A DNA stretch of 64,000 nucleotides, from assembly GCA_013214705.1 (NCBI GenBank), contig JABSRZ010000003.1:1-64000 (forward strand), written 5' to 3'. Positions within the stretch are counted from its first letter, which is position 1. Every line of letters starts with the position of its first letter. Shown piece by piece: positions 18,035-25,568 of this stretch. Origin of the DNA: Hyphomicrobiales bacterium. Lineage in GTDB: Bacteria; Pseudomonadota; Alphaproteobacteria; Rhizobiales; OSC116. Position numbers and translations under genes: made by a program. The notes below the pieces were generated by a model. It did not search any database. It was given only the letters and a program-made list of their open reading frames with translations, and was not told the DNA's origin.

Positions 18035-18877
18035 ATGGAAATCATCGATACGCATATGCATTTGTTATATGGCCAAAATTTTGCTTATGACTGGTCGGCA
18101 GGCATTGACGTACTCAAAAGTCAAGATTTCAGCCTGCAACACTATAGTGAATTGGCAGCATTAGCCGGCGTCACCGTGGCAATATTTATGGAAACCGCGG
18201 TTAACGCCAAATTTTCACAGGCCGAGGCCATATTTGCTAAAACCAAAGTTGATGACAATGACACGATGGTTAAGGGCGTTATCGCCGGCTGTTTTCCAGA
18301 AAAAAAGGATGGTTTTGAGGCTTGGCTGGCTCAAACGGGCGATGCAGGTTATGTTGGTTATCGGCGTATCCTGCACACCGAGCCCGATGAATTATCACAA
18401 TCCAATATTTTTATCGACAACGTTAAAAAAATCGGTGCTCATCATAAATGTTTTGATATGTGTTTTGCGCAAAGGCAATTGCCGCTTGCCATAAAACTAG
18501 CAAAAAACTGCCCAAACACTCAATTTATATTGGATCATTGTGGCGTGCCTGACATTGCAGGTGGCGATTTTGGCCAATGGGCAACGGATATTTCAAATCT
18601 TGCCGAATTAGAAAATGTCAGCTGTAAAATTTCTGGCATTTTGGCCTATGTCCCCGGTTCAAAAAATGCTGCCCAAATAATAAAGCCTTATGTTGAACAT
18701 TGTATAGAAGCCTTTGGCTGGAACCGGGTGGTGTGGGGTGGCGACTGGCCTGTCGTCAACATGGCCTCATCCTTGGGTGAATGGGTTAAAATATCTAAGG
18801 CGCTGGTGAGCACAGAAAGCTTATCAAACCAAGAGAAGTTATTTTCTAAAAATACCATCAGAATCTATGGTTTGTAA
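18035..18877 (+). CDS. Amidohydrolase-2 family, probable L-fuconolactonase
   Basis: The protein has 280 residues. It has the metal-dependent TIM barrel with IDTHMHLL at the N-terminus, GYRRILHTEPDELS in the middle, ILDHCGVPDIAGG (about 170-182) and VVWGGDWPVVN near residue 235. These match L-fucono-1,5-lactone and L-rhamnono-lactone hydrolases of the COG3618 type. It would open the lactone made by the sugar dehydrogenase, so the last gene of the operon encodes the second step of the pathway. AAAGG precedes ATG 18035. A bidirectional-looking hairpin follows the stop. Confidence 0.85.
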   Translation: MEIIDTHMHLLYGQNFAYDWSAGIDVLKSQDFSLQHYSELAALAGVTVAIFMETAVNAKFSQAEAIFAKTKVDDNDTMVKGVIAGCFPEKKDGFEAWLAQTGDAGYVGYRRILHTEPDELSQSNIFIDNVKKIGAHHKCFDMCFAQRQLPLAIKLAKNCPNTQFILDHCGVPDIAGGDFGQWATDISNLAELENVSCKISGILAYVPGSKNAAQIIKPYVEHCIEAFGWNRVVWGGDWPVVNMASSLGEWVKISKALVSTESLSNQEKLFSKNTIRIYGL

Positions 18878-18901
18878 CTAAGTCAACTAGCTACGGCCAA
18901 A

Positions 18902-18931
18902 CTTATGGGGCGGCAGACACCTCCCCATAAG
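18902..18931. terminator. Hairpin terminator between converging operons
   Basis: CTTATGGGG (18902-18910) pairs with CCCCATAAG (18923-18931). A T-run lies just beyond on the plus strand (18943-18947). It sits between the stop of the fuconolactonase-like gene and the stop of isocitrate lyase on the other strand, so it can serve both. Confidence 0.7.
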
Positions 18932-18949
18932 CCAGAGAATATTTTTGAA

Positions 18950-20551
18950 CTAGGAAAACTGGTTCATCGTATTGTCATCCCCCGCAGCTTTTAACGCCGC
19001 CTCGCCCGAGAAATATTGCTTATGGTCATCACCCATGTCCGAGCCGGACATGTTCTGATGTTTCACGCACGCTATCTTTTGTCTAATTTCTTGTCGCTGC
19101 ACACCGGCTACATAGCCTAACATGGCTTGGTCACCAAAATATTCCTTGGCCAAATTATCGGTCGAAAGCGCCGCTGTATGATATGTTGGCAAGGTAATCA
19201 GATGATGAAATATACCGGCCTCACGGGCTGAATCAGCTTGGAATGTGCGTATTTTGTCATCCGCATCTATTGCCAATTGACTGTCATCATAGTTTATATC
19301 CATCAAGTCTTTGCGGATATAAGCCGACATATCCTCACCCGCCGTTTGCATTGCGTCAAAAACTTGCTGCCTAAAGTTCAGCGTCCAGTTAAAAGATGGG
19401 CTGTTATTGTAAACCAACTTAGCGTTCGGCACCACCTGCCTAACCGCCGATACCATGGCACCAATCTGCGCGATATGGGGTTTTTCAGTTTCTATCCAAA
19501 TTAAATCCGCCCCATTTTGCAACGAAGTTATGCAATCCAACACACAGCGCGCTTCACCCGAATTTGGTTTAAACTGAAATAGGTTGCTCGCCAAACGTTT
19601 GGGGCGTTTTAATTCACCATCTTGTTTCAGCAATATGTCGCCATTTTTTACGTCGGCCAAATCTATGGTTTCACAGTCGATAAACCCATTATATTGGTCA
19701 CCCAAATCACCGGCCTGTTCGGTCACGGCAATTTGTTTGGTCAGGCCTGCGCCCAGCGAGTCTGTCCGCGCAACAATTATGCCATTGTCTATACCCAATT
19801 CCAAAAATGCATATCTGATGGCGCGAATCTTGGCCAAAAAATCCTCATGTGGCACAGTAACTTTGCCATCTTGATGGCCGCATTGTTTTTCATCCGAAAC
19901 TTGGTTTTCTACCTGTATGCAACATGCGCCCGCCTCGATCATTTGCTTGGCCATTAAATATGTGGCTTCTGCATTGCCAAAACCAGCGTCTATATCGGCA
20001 ATTATTGGTACAATATGGGTGATATGGCCATCTATTTTGGCCTGAATCTCATCGGTTTCTTCTGCATTTCCGGCGGCGATTGCTGTGTCTAATTGCCTAA
20101 AATTACCACTCAGTTCACGGGCATCTGCTTGCCGCAGAAATGTATATAATTCAGCAATTAAAGCAGCTACACTAGTTTTTTCGTGCATCGATTGGTCGGG
20201 CAATGGGCCAAATTGCGAACGCATAGCCGCCACCATCCAACCAGATAAATATAAATACTTTCTATCGGTGTTATTTTCAAAATGTTTCTTAATTGAAATC
20301 ATTTTTTGTTGGCCGATAAACCCATGCCAACAGCCCAAAGATTGGGTATATAGGCTATTGTCAGCGTCATAATTGTCCATATCTTGGCGCATTATGTCGG
20401 CGGTATATTTGGCAATAGCCAAGCCATTGTTAAACCTATTTTGCACCCGCATGCGGGCGGCGGATTGCGCATTAATACCCTGCCAAGCGTGGCCATATTT
20501 GGTTTTTAGTTTTTCCAATAACTCGATATTTTGTTTATAGTCAGACATCAT
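18950..20551 (-). CDS. aceA: Isocitrate lyase (long form)
   Basis: The 533-residue protein cleaves isocitrate to glyoxylate and succinate, the entry to the glyoxylate bypass. The catalytic loop KQCGHQDGKVTVPHE (Lys222 to Glu236, catalytic Cys224) is intact. Other family regions are YLSGWMVAAM, PIIADIDAGFGNAEATY and LVYNNSPSFNWTL. Length and the KQCGH loop place it in the longer bacterial subfamily rather than the E. coli type. Two ATG codons are adjacent (20551 and 20548); the second has better spacing to GAGGTG. The first ATG follows directly on the stop of a small upstream gene, so the two are co-translated. No malate synthase is in the window. Confidence 0.95.
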   Translation of the reverse strand: MMSDYKQNIELLEKLKTKYGHAWQGINAQSAARMRVQNRFNNGLAIAKYTADIMRQDMDNYDADNSLYTQSLGCWHGFIGQQKMISIKKHFENNTDRKYLYLSGWMVAAMRSQFGPLPDQSMHEKTSVAALIAELYTFLRQADARELSGNFRQLDTAIAAGNAEETDEIQAKIDGHITHIVPIIADIDAGFGNAEATYLMAKQMIEAGACCIQVENQVSDEKQCGHQDGKVTVPHEDFLAKIRAIRYAFLELGIDNGIIVARTDSLGAGLTKQIAVTEQAGDLGDQYNGFIDCETIDLADVKNGDILLKQDGELKRPKRLASNLFQFKPNSGEARCVLDCITSLQNGADLIWIETEKPHIAQIGAMVSAVRQVVPNAKLVYNNSPSFNWTLNFRQQVFDAMQTAGEDMSAYIRKDLMDINYDDSQLAIDADDKIRTFQADSAREAGIFHHLITLPTYHTAALSTDNLAKEYFGDQAMLGYVAGVQRQEIRQKIACVKHQNMSGSDMGDDHKQYFSGEAALKAAGDDNTMNQFS

Positions 20552-20800
20552 TCACCTCTGCTCATTGGTTTTAATATATGTGGCCGCGTAATAGCTTTTT
20601 CCGTCTAATAATTTTGTTAGCACCGCGTCTTCATCGACCAATTCAAATCGGTGTTGCTGAATTTTCGACGCCAGCAAATAACCTTGCTTGGCCAAACGTT
20701 GGCGGTGGAATTCAAACAAAGTGGCATTTGCCAATGGCGATATAATTGTCAAACAATCCACAATTGGTTGAGCTCGCGTATTTTCCATATTATTTTTCAT
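20552..20800 (-). CDS. Small hypothetical protein upstream of aceA
   Basis: The protein has 82 residues with no signal peptide or membrane helix. It begins MKNNMENTRAQPIVD and contains a helical, basic stretch FEFHRQRLAKQGYLLASKI and an acidic middle (FELVDEDAVL). The stop TGA touches the aceA start codon, so translation is probably coupled. I do not recognise the family. The arrangement suggests a role tied to isocitrate lyase, such as an assembly or stability partner, but that is inference. Confidence 0.65.
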   Translation of the reverse strand: MKNNMENTRAQPIVDCLTIISPLANATLFEFHRQRLAKQGYLLASKIQQHRFELVDEDAVLTKLLDGKSYYAATYIKTNEQR

Positions 20801-20824
20801 CTATCATTTCCCTTATATTGGATG

Positions 20825-20839
20825 AGTAAATTATTGACA
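20825..20839. promoter_or_regulatory. Candidate operator, imperfect copy
   Basis: AGTAAATTATTGACA matches the perfect palindrome TGTAAATTATTTACA found 60 bases further right, with two differences. It lies within the divergent region between the aceA operon and its likely regulator gene. Confidence 0.5.
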
Positions 20840-20884
20840 ATATTGACTCAAAGTGCAATATATTCTGAGCAATCATTGAATTTA

Positions 20885-20899
20885 TGTAAATTATTTACA
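20885..20899. promoter_or_regulatory. Candidate operator palindrome TGTAAATTATTTACA
   Basis: This is a perfect 15-base palindrome (TGTAAAT, central T, ATTTACA). It lies between the divergent aceA operon and the RamB/ScfR-like gene, with a further half-site TGTAAAT at 20917-20923. The RamB/ScfR-like product of the neighbouring gene is the obvious candidate to bind it. Confidence 0.55.
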
Positions 20900-20941
20900 A
20901 AATATTTATTCATTTTTGTAAATTTTTAATGGGTGGTCAAA

Positions 20942-22309
20942 ATGGTACAAGAAGCGTTATTTATTGGCAGTAAATTAAAAAAGCTGCGCCGAGACAAAAA
21001 TATAAATCAAAAGAATTTGGCCTTGGAACTGGGCATTAGCCCAAGTTATTTAAACCTTATCGAACGCAACAGGCGTGGCCTAACGGCTAATTTATTGCTT
21101 AAACTAACTGATATTTTTGATATTGATGTCAAACAATTGACTCAAAATACCGACAAACAATTGGAAAACGACCTCACAGAAATATTGGCCACTGATATTT
21201 TCGCCGATTTCGCCATTACCAATCAAGATATTTCAGATTTAACCTTACAAAACCCCGAGATTGGCAAAGCCGTCATTAGATTGTTCGATAAATATAATTT
21301 GCGGCAAAAACAATATCAAAAACTAGTGAACCAATTTATTAGCGGCACAGATCAAGCTCAAACCATGCAACATGCAGATATCTCACCCGAATATATGACC
21401 GAGCTGGTTTCTGATTTTGTTCAAACTAACAAAAACCATTTTCCTACGCTCGAACAGGCGGCAGAACGGGTGCGGGTGGATTTGACCTTAATGGGCGAAG
21501 ACCTGTTTTACAGCTTAAAATCTTTTGCCACCAACAGCTTTGCATTGCGCACACAGGTGGCAGAATTTAACAATGATGAAAATTATCTATATGATGGCCA
21601 GCTGAACTTGCTCAGTATTTCCAAATTTTCTAGCCATCAGAGTCAGATTTTCTGCTTGGCAGAACATATCGGCCTGTTTGCGGCAAAAAATGAGATAGAT
21701 GACATTATTGAAGCTGCAGATTTTGAAGATGAGCGCGTGAACAATTATTTGGAGAAGATTTTAGCGCGCTATTTTGCGGCTTGCATCATGATGCCATATG
21801 ATAACTTTATCGCTAAGGCTAAAGCCACCAGATATGACATAGACCTGCTATGCCATTATTTTAATGTCAGTTTTGAACAAGCTTGCCACCGGCTCACTAG
21901 TTTGCAAAAACCCGGCAATAAAGCCATAGCCTTTCATTTTGTTCGCACTGACATTGCCGGGCATATTTCAAAGCGTTTTTCGCTTTCTGGCATCAAAATT
22001 CCGCGGTATGGCACAGCCTGCCCACGGTGGAATATTTTTGCGGCCTTTATGCAACCGGGGCGGATAAATGTGCAGATTTCTGAAACCCCAGACGGCAATA
22101 CTTATTTTTGCATCGCCCGGGCCATTTCTAAGGGTGTAGGTGGGTTTGGCAAGCCGTTGCGACATTTTTCTATCGGCCTTGGCTGCAAATTTATGCATGC
22201 CAAATCTATGATATATTCCGATAGTGTGAATTTAAAAGACACCAATCAAATCGTGCAAATTGGCGCCACCTGCCCGGTTTGCCAGCGTTATGCCTGCCAA
22301 GAACATTAG
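20942..22309 (+). CDS. XRE-family regulator of the RamB/ScfR/PrpR short-chain-fatty-acid type
   Basis: The protein has 455 residues. The N-terminal HTH (about residues 8-65) has KLKKLRRDKNINQKNLALEL and YLNLIERNRRGLT. A central domain with a degenerate IrrE-like metallopeptidase region (AEHIGLFAAKNEIDD, ARYFAACIMMPYDNF) follows. The C-terminal DUF2083-type domain ends with the cysteine-containing ATCPVCQRYACQ. Members sense acyl-CoA or related effectors and control glyoxylate-shunt and propionate genes, which fits the divergent aceA. ATG 20942 is chosen; a GTG three codons earlier is possible. Confidence 0.88.
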   Translation: MVQEALFIGSKLKKLRRDKNINQKNLALELGISPSYLNLIERNRRGLTANLLLKLTDIFDIDVKQLTQNTDKQLENDLTEILATDIFADFAITNQDISDLTLQNPEIGKAVIRLFDKYNLRQKQYQKLVNQFISGTDQAQTMQHADISPEYMTELVSDFVQTNKNHFPTLEQAAERVRVDLTLMGEDLFYSLKSFATNSFALRTQVAEFNNDENYLYDGQLNLLSISKFSSHQSQIFCLAEHIGLFAAKNEIDDIIEAADFEDERVNNYLEKILARYFAACIMMPYDNFIAKAKATRYDIDLLCHYFNVSFEQACHRLTSLQKPGNKAIAFHFVRTDIAGHISKRFSLSGIKIPRYGTACPRWNIFAAFMQPGRINVQISETPDGNTYFCIARAISKGVGGFGKPLRHFSIGLGCKFMHAKSMIYSDSVNLKDTNQIVQIGATCPVCQRYACQEH

Positions 22310-22382
22310 GCGGGCTGCGCCATTGGCAATTGGTCGATTTAATGTTAATAATTTGTAAATCAAATTGATTGACTGAGTGGAT

Positions 22383-22847
22383 ATGAACACAAAAAACATA
22401 GTTATTTTTATAGATGCCGACGCCTGCCCGGTTAAAGATGAAATATTGAAAGTGTCGTATCGACATAAATTAAAAGTCTATATGGTCAGCAACCAATGGC
22501 TGCGTATGGAAGTCGGCGCATTGGTCGAAAAAATTGTGGTGTCCGAAGGCGCAGATGAAGCCGATGATTGGATAGCCGAACATATTGATGAAACCGGGAT
22601 TTGCATCACCTCCGACATTCCGCTGGCCAAAAGATGTTTGGATGCTGGTGGCATCGCCCTTGGCCCAACTGGTAAAGTTTTTTCACGCGAAAATATTGGC
22701 ATGGCATTGGCAATGCGCGAGCTAAACCAACATTTGCGTGAAACCGGCGAGAGCAAAGGCCATAACCCCAGCTTCACCAAAGCCGACCGCTCGCAGTTTT
22801 TACAAGCGCTCGAAACCGCCATCCAAAATCTAATTCATAACCGTTAA
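22383..22847 (+). CDS. UPF0178 / DUF188 family protein (YaiI/YqxD-like)
   Basis: The protein has 154 residues. It has the conserved N-terminal FIDADACPVKDEI, the central GADEADDWIAE and ITSDIPLA, and the late RDERQ-like RSQFLQALE. The acidic residues resemble a PIN-like nuclease pocket, but no activity has been demonstrated that I can cite. ATG 22383 is used because homologues start close to the IDADACP motif; a GTG two codons earlier also fits. The stop lies only four bases from the merA stop on the other strand. Confidence 0.85.
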   Translation: MNTKNIVIFIDADACPVKDEILKVSYRHKLKVYMVSNQWLRMEVGALVEKIVVSEGADEADDWIAEHIDETGICITSDIPLAKRCLDAGGIALGPTGKVFSRENIGMALAMRELNQHLRETGESKGHNPSFTKADRSQFLQALETAIQNLIHNR

Positions 22848-22851
22848 GCGC

Positions 22852-24270
22852 TTAACCAGCACAGCATGATAGTTTTTTGACATCCATATCAAAAGTTTGG
22901 GCGGCCAATTTAAGGCCCTCCACATTGGTCAGATAGGGAAATATCATGCTGGCCAAATCGGTATAAGTCATGTTCATTTTAATAGCCATGGCCAAAGTTT
23001 GAATGCTGTCCCCGGCTTCTTCGGCCATAATTTGCCCGCCGATAAGCCGTTTGGTGTCGGCATCCGCAACCAGTTTTATCAGCCCGGTTACGTTTTGCGC
23101 CGCTAAGGCACGCGGCAAGTTATCTAGGGTAAGTATAGAAGTTTTAACGTTTAGCCCGCTCTCTTTTGCGGCTTTTTCAGTTAGGCCAACACTCGCCACT
23201 TGCGGGTCGGTAAATACCACAGCCGGCATCGCCTTATTGTCATAAATCATACCAACATCGTTTAAAGCCTCATCACTCATGGCGTTAGCGGTGGCTATTT
23301 TTGCCCCATATGCAGCCATATATACATAATTGTCGATATTGGTCACGTCACCAACTGCATAAATATTTTTGTTGCTGGTGCGCATATGTTGATCAACTTC
23401 AACCCCGCCATTTTGGTTCAACATTATACCAGCATTTTCCAAATTCAAATTCTCGACATTTGGCACACGGCCTGTGGCAATTAGCAATTTTTCAGCGGCA
23501 ATATTCTGCATTCCTGTGCCGCTGGCATAGGCCAATTTTATGCCCGCATTTTCATTGACCAAATCTACATATTCATCCGCCTTAATCAGCGTGAGGCCTG
23601 CTTGTTTAAAAGTTTCACTTAACGCCAAGCTAATTTCTGGTTCTGCATTGGGCAATAATCCACGCCGAGACATAATGGTAATCTTTACCCCAAAACGAGC
23701 AAACATTTGTGCCAATTCAACGCCAATATAACCGCCGCCAATTATCAACATAGATTTTGGCAATGTTTCTAACTCCAAAGCCGTTTGGCTGGTCAGATAA
23801 TCAATGTTTTCCATGCCTTTTATGCCGGGTATATGCTGGCGTGAGCCGGTGGCCACAATAATTTTTGCGGCATTAATGCTTTTACCACTCACTTCTAATT
23901 GCCCGGCTTGGTTAAATATCGCTTTGCCATCAACATAAGTGATGTTTTCTTGATCGGGCAATAGGTCTATATATTTTGCTTTTTGCAAATCATCTACAAG
24001 CTGCTGTTTTTGTGCTTGCACCCGTTGCCAACTGGCCAATGTCGAAGTTACTTCAACTCCATCAAATCTGCTGGCAACTTGCTGGCCATGCATTGCCTGC
24101 GCTGCGCGTATCAAGGTTTTGGACGGCACACAGCCAAAGTTTACACAAGTGCCACCAATGGTCCCGTAACCTATAAGCAGTGTTTTTTTACCCATATTGG
24201 CCGCGCCAATGGCGGCAGAAAAGCCGGCACTACCCGCGCCTATCACTGCCAAATCAAATTTTTCAGTCAC
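22852..24270 (-). CDS. merA: Mercuric reductase (without N-terminal MerP-like domain)
   Basis: The 472-residue FAD-dependent disulfide oxidoreductase reduces Hg(II) to Hg(0) with NADPH. The FAD motif is AVIGAGSAGFSAAIGAA and the redox-active pair is in GGTCVNFGCVPSK (Cys42 and Cys47). A second Rossmann motif is SMLIIGGGYIGVELAQMFAR. The C-terminus ends KLSCCAG, the vicinal Cys pair that delivers mercury, which separates it from lipoamide dehydrogenases. The NmerA metal-binding domain of many MerA proteins is missing. Start is GTG 24270 with GGAGTGA upstream. It is the last gene of the merTPA operon, 14 bases after merP. Confidence 0.93.
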   Translation of the reverse strand: MTEKFDLAVIGAGSAGFSAAIGAANMGKKTLLIGYGTIGGTCVNFGCVPSKTLIRAAQAMHGQQVASRFDGVEVTSTLASWQRVQAQKQQLVDDLQKAKYIDLLPDQENITYVDGKAIFNQAGQLEVSGKSINAAKIIVATGSRQHIPGIKGMENIDYLTSQTALELETLPKSMLIIGGGYIGVELAQMFARFGVKITIMSRRGLLPNAEPEISLALSETFKQAGLTLIKADEYVDLVNENAGIKLAYASGTGMQNIAAEKLLIATGRVPNVENLNLENAGIMLNQNGGVEVDQHMRTSNKNIYAVGDVTNIDNYVYMAAYGAKIATANAMSDEALNDVGMIYDNKAMPAVVFTDPQVASVGLTEKAAKESGLNVKTSILTLDNLPRALAAQNVTGLIKLVADADTKRLIGGQIMAEEAGDSIQTLAMAIKMNMTYTDLASMIFPYLTNVEGLKLAAQTFDMDVKKLSCCAG

Positions 24271-24284
24271 CCATTCACTCCGGA

Positions 24285-24572
24285 TTATAAATTGTCTATC
24301 ACGCTGGCTTCGTAGCCAACATTTGCTGTGGCTTCTAATAGAGCCGCCAAATTGGTAATTTCGTCATCATAAGTAATGATGGCCATACGCTCCGCTAAAC
24401 TAGTGACAACAGATATCACGCCTTCAACTTCAGATATAGCGCCTTTGACAATATACGGGCAACTGGCACAAAACATATCGGGCACGTGGAACATGGTTGT
24501 CACTTCGGCCGCTTGAGCTGTGCCAAAATTCATAGCCAATAACATAAATATTGCGGTTAGTATTTTTTTCAT
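24285..24572 (-). CDS. merP: Periplasmic mercury-binding protein
   Basis: The protein has 95 residues: a signal peptide (about 1-21, ending in GTAQA) and a ferredoxin-like metal-binding domain. The metal motif is MFCASCPYIVKGAI, matching the usual MTCxxC arrangement with two cysteines three apart. The C-terminal part (VTSLAERMAIITYDDEI) is the expected second strand-helix region. MerP passes Hg(II) to the membrane transporter MerT, encoded 8 bases upstream. Confidence 0.9.
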   Translation of the reverse strand: MKKILTAIFMLLAMNFGTAQAAEVTTMFHVPDMFCASCPYIVKGAISEVEGVISVVTSLAERMAIITYDDEITNLAALLEATANVGYEASVIDNL

Positions 24573-24580
24573 TTTCAGTC

Positions 24581-24973
24581 CTATTCAAATATAAAAGGCA
24601 CGATATACGGCCATGCCAGCGCAACTAATACCAATAAGCTAGATGCCCATAATGCGGTTTTAACCAAGCGGTTGGGCAATGGTTTGGCACAGGCTGCCCC
24701 GTCTTCACATTGAGCTTTTTCAGCTTTACGCACCATCCAATATCCATAACCAATGAAACCGAATGCAGCGGCGATGAAAATAGGTTGGTAGGGAGCTAAA
24801 GAGGTCAATTGCCCAAGCCAAGCGCCACTTAAGCCAGCACTGAATAACAATAAGGGCAAAATGCAACAAGTGGACGCTGCCAATGCCGCCAAAATAGAGC
24901 CTATGGCGGCATTTCTGGATTTTTTCGGCAGGCTGGCTGAGTTATCAGCCATATTCTCGGTTTTAAAATTCAT
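24581..24973 (-). CDS. merT: Mercuric ion transporter MerT
   Basis: The protein has 130 residues with three predicted membrane helices. The first helix carries the vicinal cysteines (ASTCCILPLLLF). A cytoplasmic loop has CEDGAACAKP, the second cysteine pair used to hand mercury to MerA. A polar N-terminal extension of about 20 residues precedes the first helix. It is the first gene of the operon, divergent from merR, and transcribed from the promoter at 25005-25035. Confidence 0.92.
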   Translation of the reverse strand: MNFKTENMADNSASLPKKSRNAAIGSILAALAASTCCILPLLLFSAGLSGAWLGQLTSLAPYQPIFIAAAFGFIGYGYWMVRKAEKAQCEDGAACAKPLPNRLVKTALWASSLLVLVALAWPYIVPFIFE

Positions 24974-25004
24974 TTTGACTCTCGCATAATTTCACTCTAG
25001 CTTC

Positions 25005-25035
25005 ATCATACAATCTGTAGTTACTTCAGATGCAA
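25005..25035 (-). promoter_or_regulatory. MerR-controlled promoter and mer operator
   Basis: On the minus strand TTGCAT (25035-25030) and TATGAT (25010-25005) are separated by 19 bases, the over-long spacer characteristic of MerR-activated promoters. The spacer is centred on ATCTGTAGTTACTTCAGAT (25013-25031), whose outer arms ATCTG and CAGAT and inner AGT/ACT repeats are symmetrical. This explains how MerR would repress without Hg(II) and activate with it. Confidence 0.85.
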
Positions 25036-25056
25036 GTAAAATAAAAGTGATCCCCA

Positions 25057-25458
25057 ATGATAAAATCAATATATATCGGCAAATTATCAAGCCGCACAAA
25101 TGTCAACATCGAAACCATCCGATATTATGAAAAAATTGGCATTTTGCCGCGCCCGATGCGCACCCAAGGCGGCAACCGGCAATATTCTGATGACGATGTA
25201 AAACGAGTGATTTTTATAAAGCGCTGCCGCAATTTAGATTATAGCATAGAAGAAATTCGGGCTTTGCTTAAGCTCGCTGATGATGACAATCTGTCGTGCA
25301 ATGAAATATATGATTTTACCATCGAACATTTAAAATCAATTGAGCTAAAAATTGCAACTCTTACAAAAATGCAGACGACGCTTAAATCTATGGCCAAGGA
25401 ATGTAGCCGTGGCGAAACGCCCAGTTGTGCCATTATCGACATGATGACCGATGGCTAG
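25057..25458 (+). CDS. merR: Mercury-responsive regulator MerR
   Basis: The protein has 133 residues. The MerR-type HTH is NVNIETIRYYEKIGILPRP with the wing GGNRQYSDDDV. Three cysteines lie at the positions expected for Hg(II) binding: Cys81 (LSCNEI), Cys116 (KECSRG) and Cys124 (PSCAII). The spacing between the last two is eight residues, one less than in the Tn501-type protein. It is divergent from merTPA and would bind the operator at 25013-25031. Confidence 0.9.
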   Translation: MIKSIYIGKLSSRTNVNIETIRYYEKIGILPRPMRTQGGNRQYSDDDVKRVIFIKRCRNLDYSIEEIRALLKLADDDNLSCNEIYDFTIEHLKSIELKIATLTKMQTTLKSMAKECSRGETPSCAIIDMMTDG

Positions 25459-25480
25459 GTATTGGGGCAAAAAAAAGTCC

Positions 25481-25499
25481 CGTTTGCTGGGAGCAAACG
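25481..25499. terminator. Hairpin after merR
   Basis: CGTTTGCT and AGCAAACG form an 8-bp stem with a GGG loop. An A-run just upstream (25470-25477) gives a T-run on the minus strand, so it could terminate the sugar-importer operon as well as end merR. Confidence 0.6.
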
Positions 25500-25512
25500 A
25501 AACTTTGAAGAT

Positions 25513-25546
25513 GGTATGAGAAGCGGTCGAGGAGACTTCTCACACC
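25513..25546. terminator. Second hairpin between merR and the sugar importer
   Basis: GGTATGAGAAG (25513-25523) pairs with CTTCTCACACC (25536-25546) except for one mismatch, with a 12-base loop. It lies 23 bases before the stop of the binding-protein gene on the minus strand. Confidence 0.5.
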
Positions 25547-25568
25547 ATAATTATGCTATTTCCAAATC

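Noticed and set aside
22852-24270. Reading this gene as dihydrolipoamide dehydrogenase or glutathione reductase.
   Set aside because: The C-terminal CCAG, and the merT, merP and merR neighbours, identify it as mercuric reductase.
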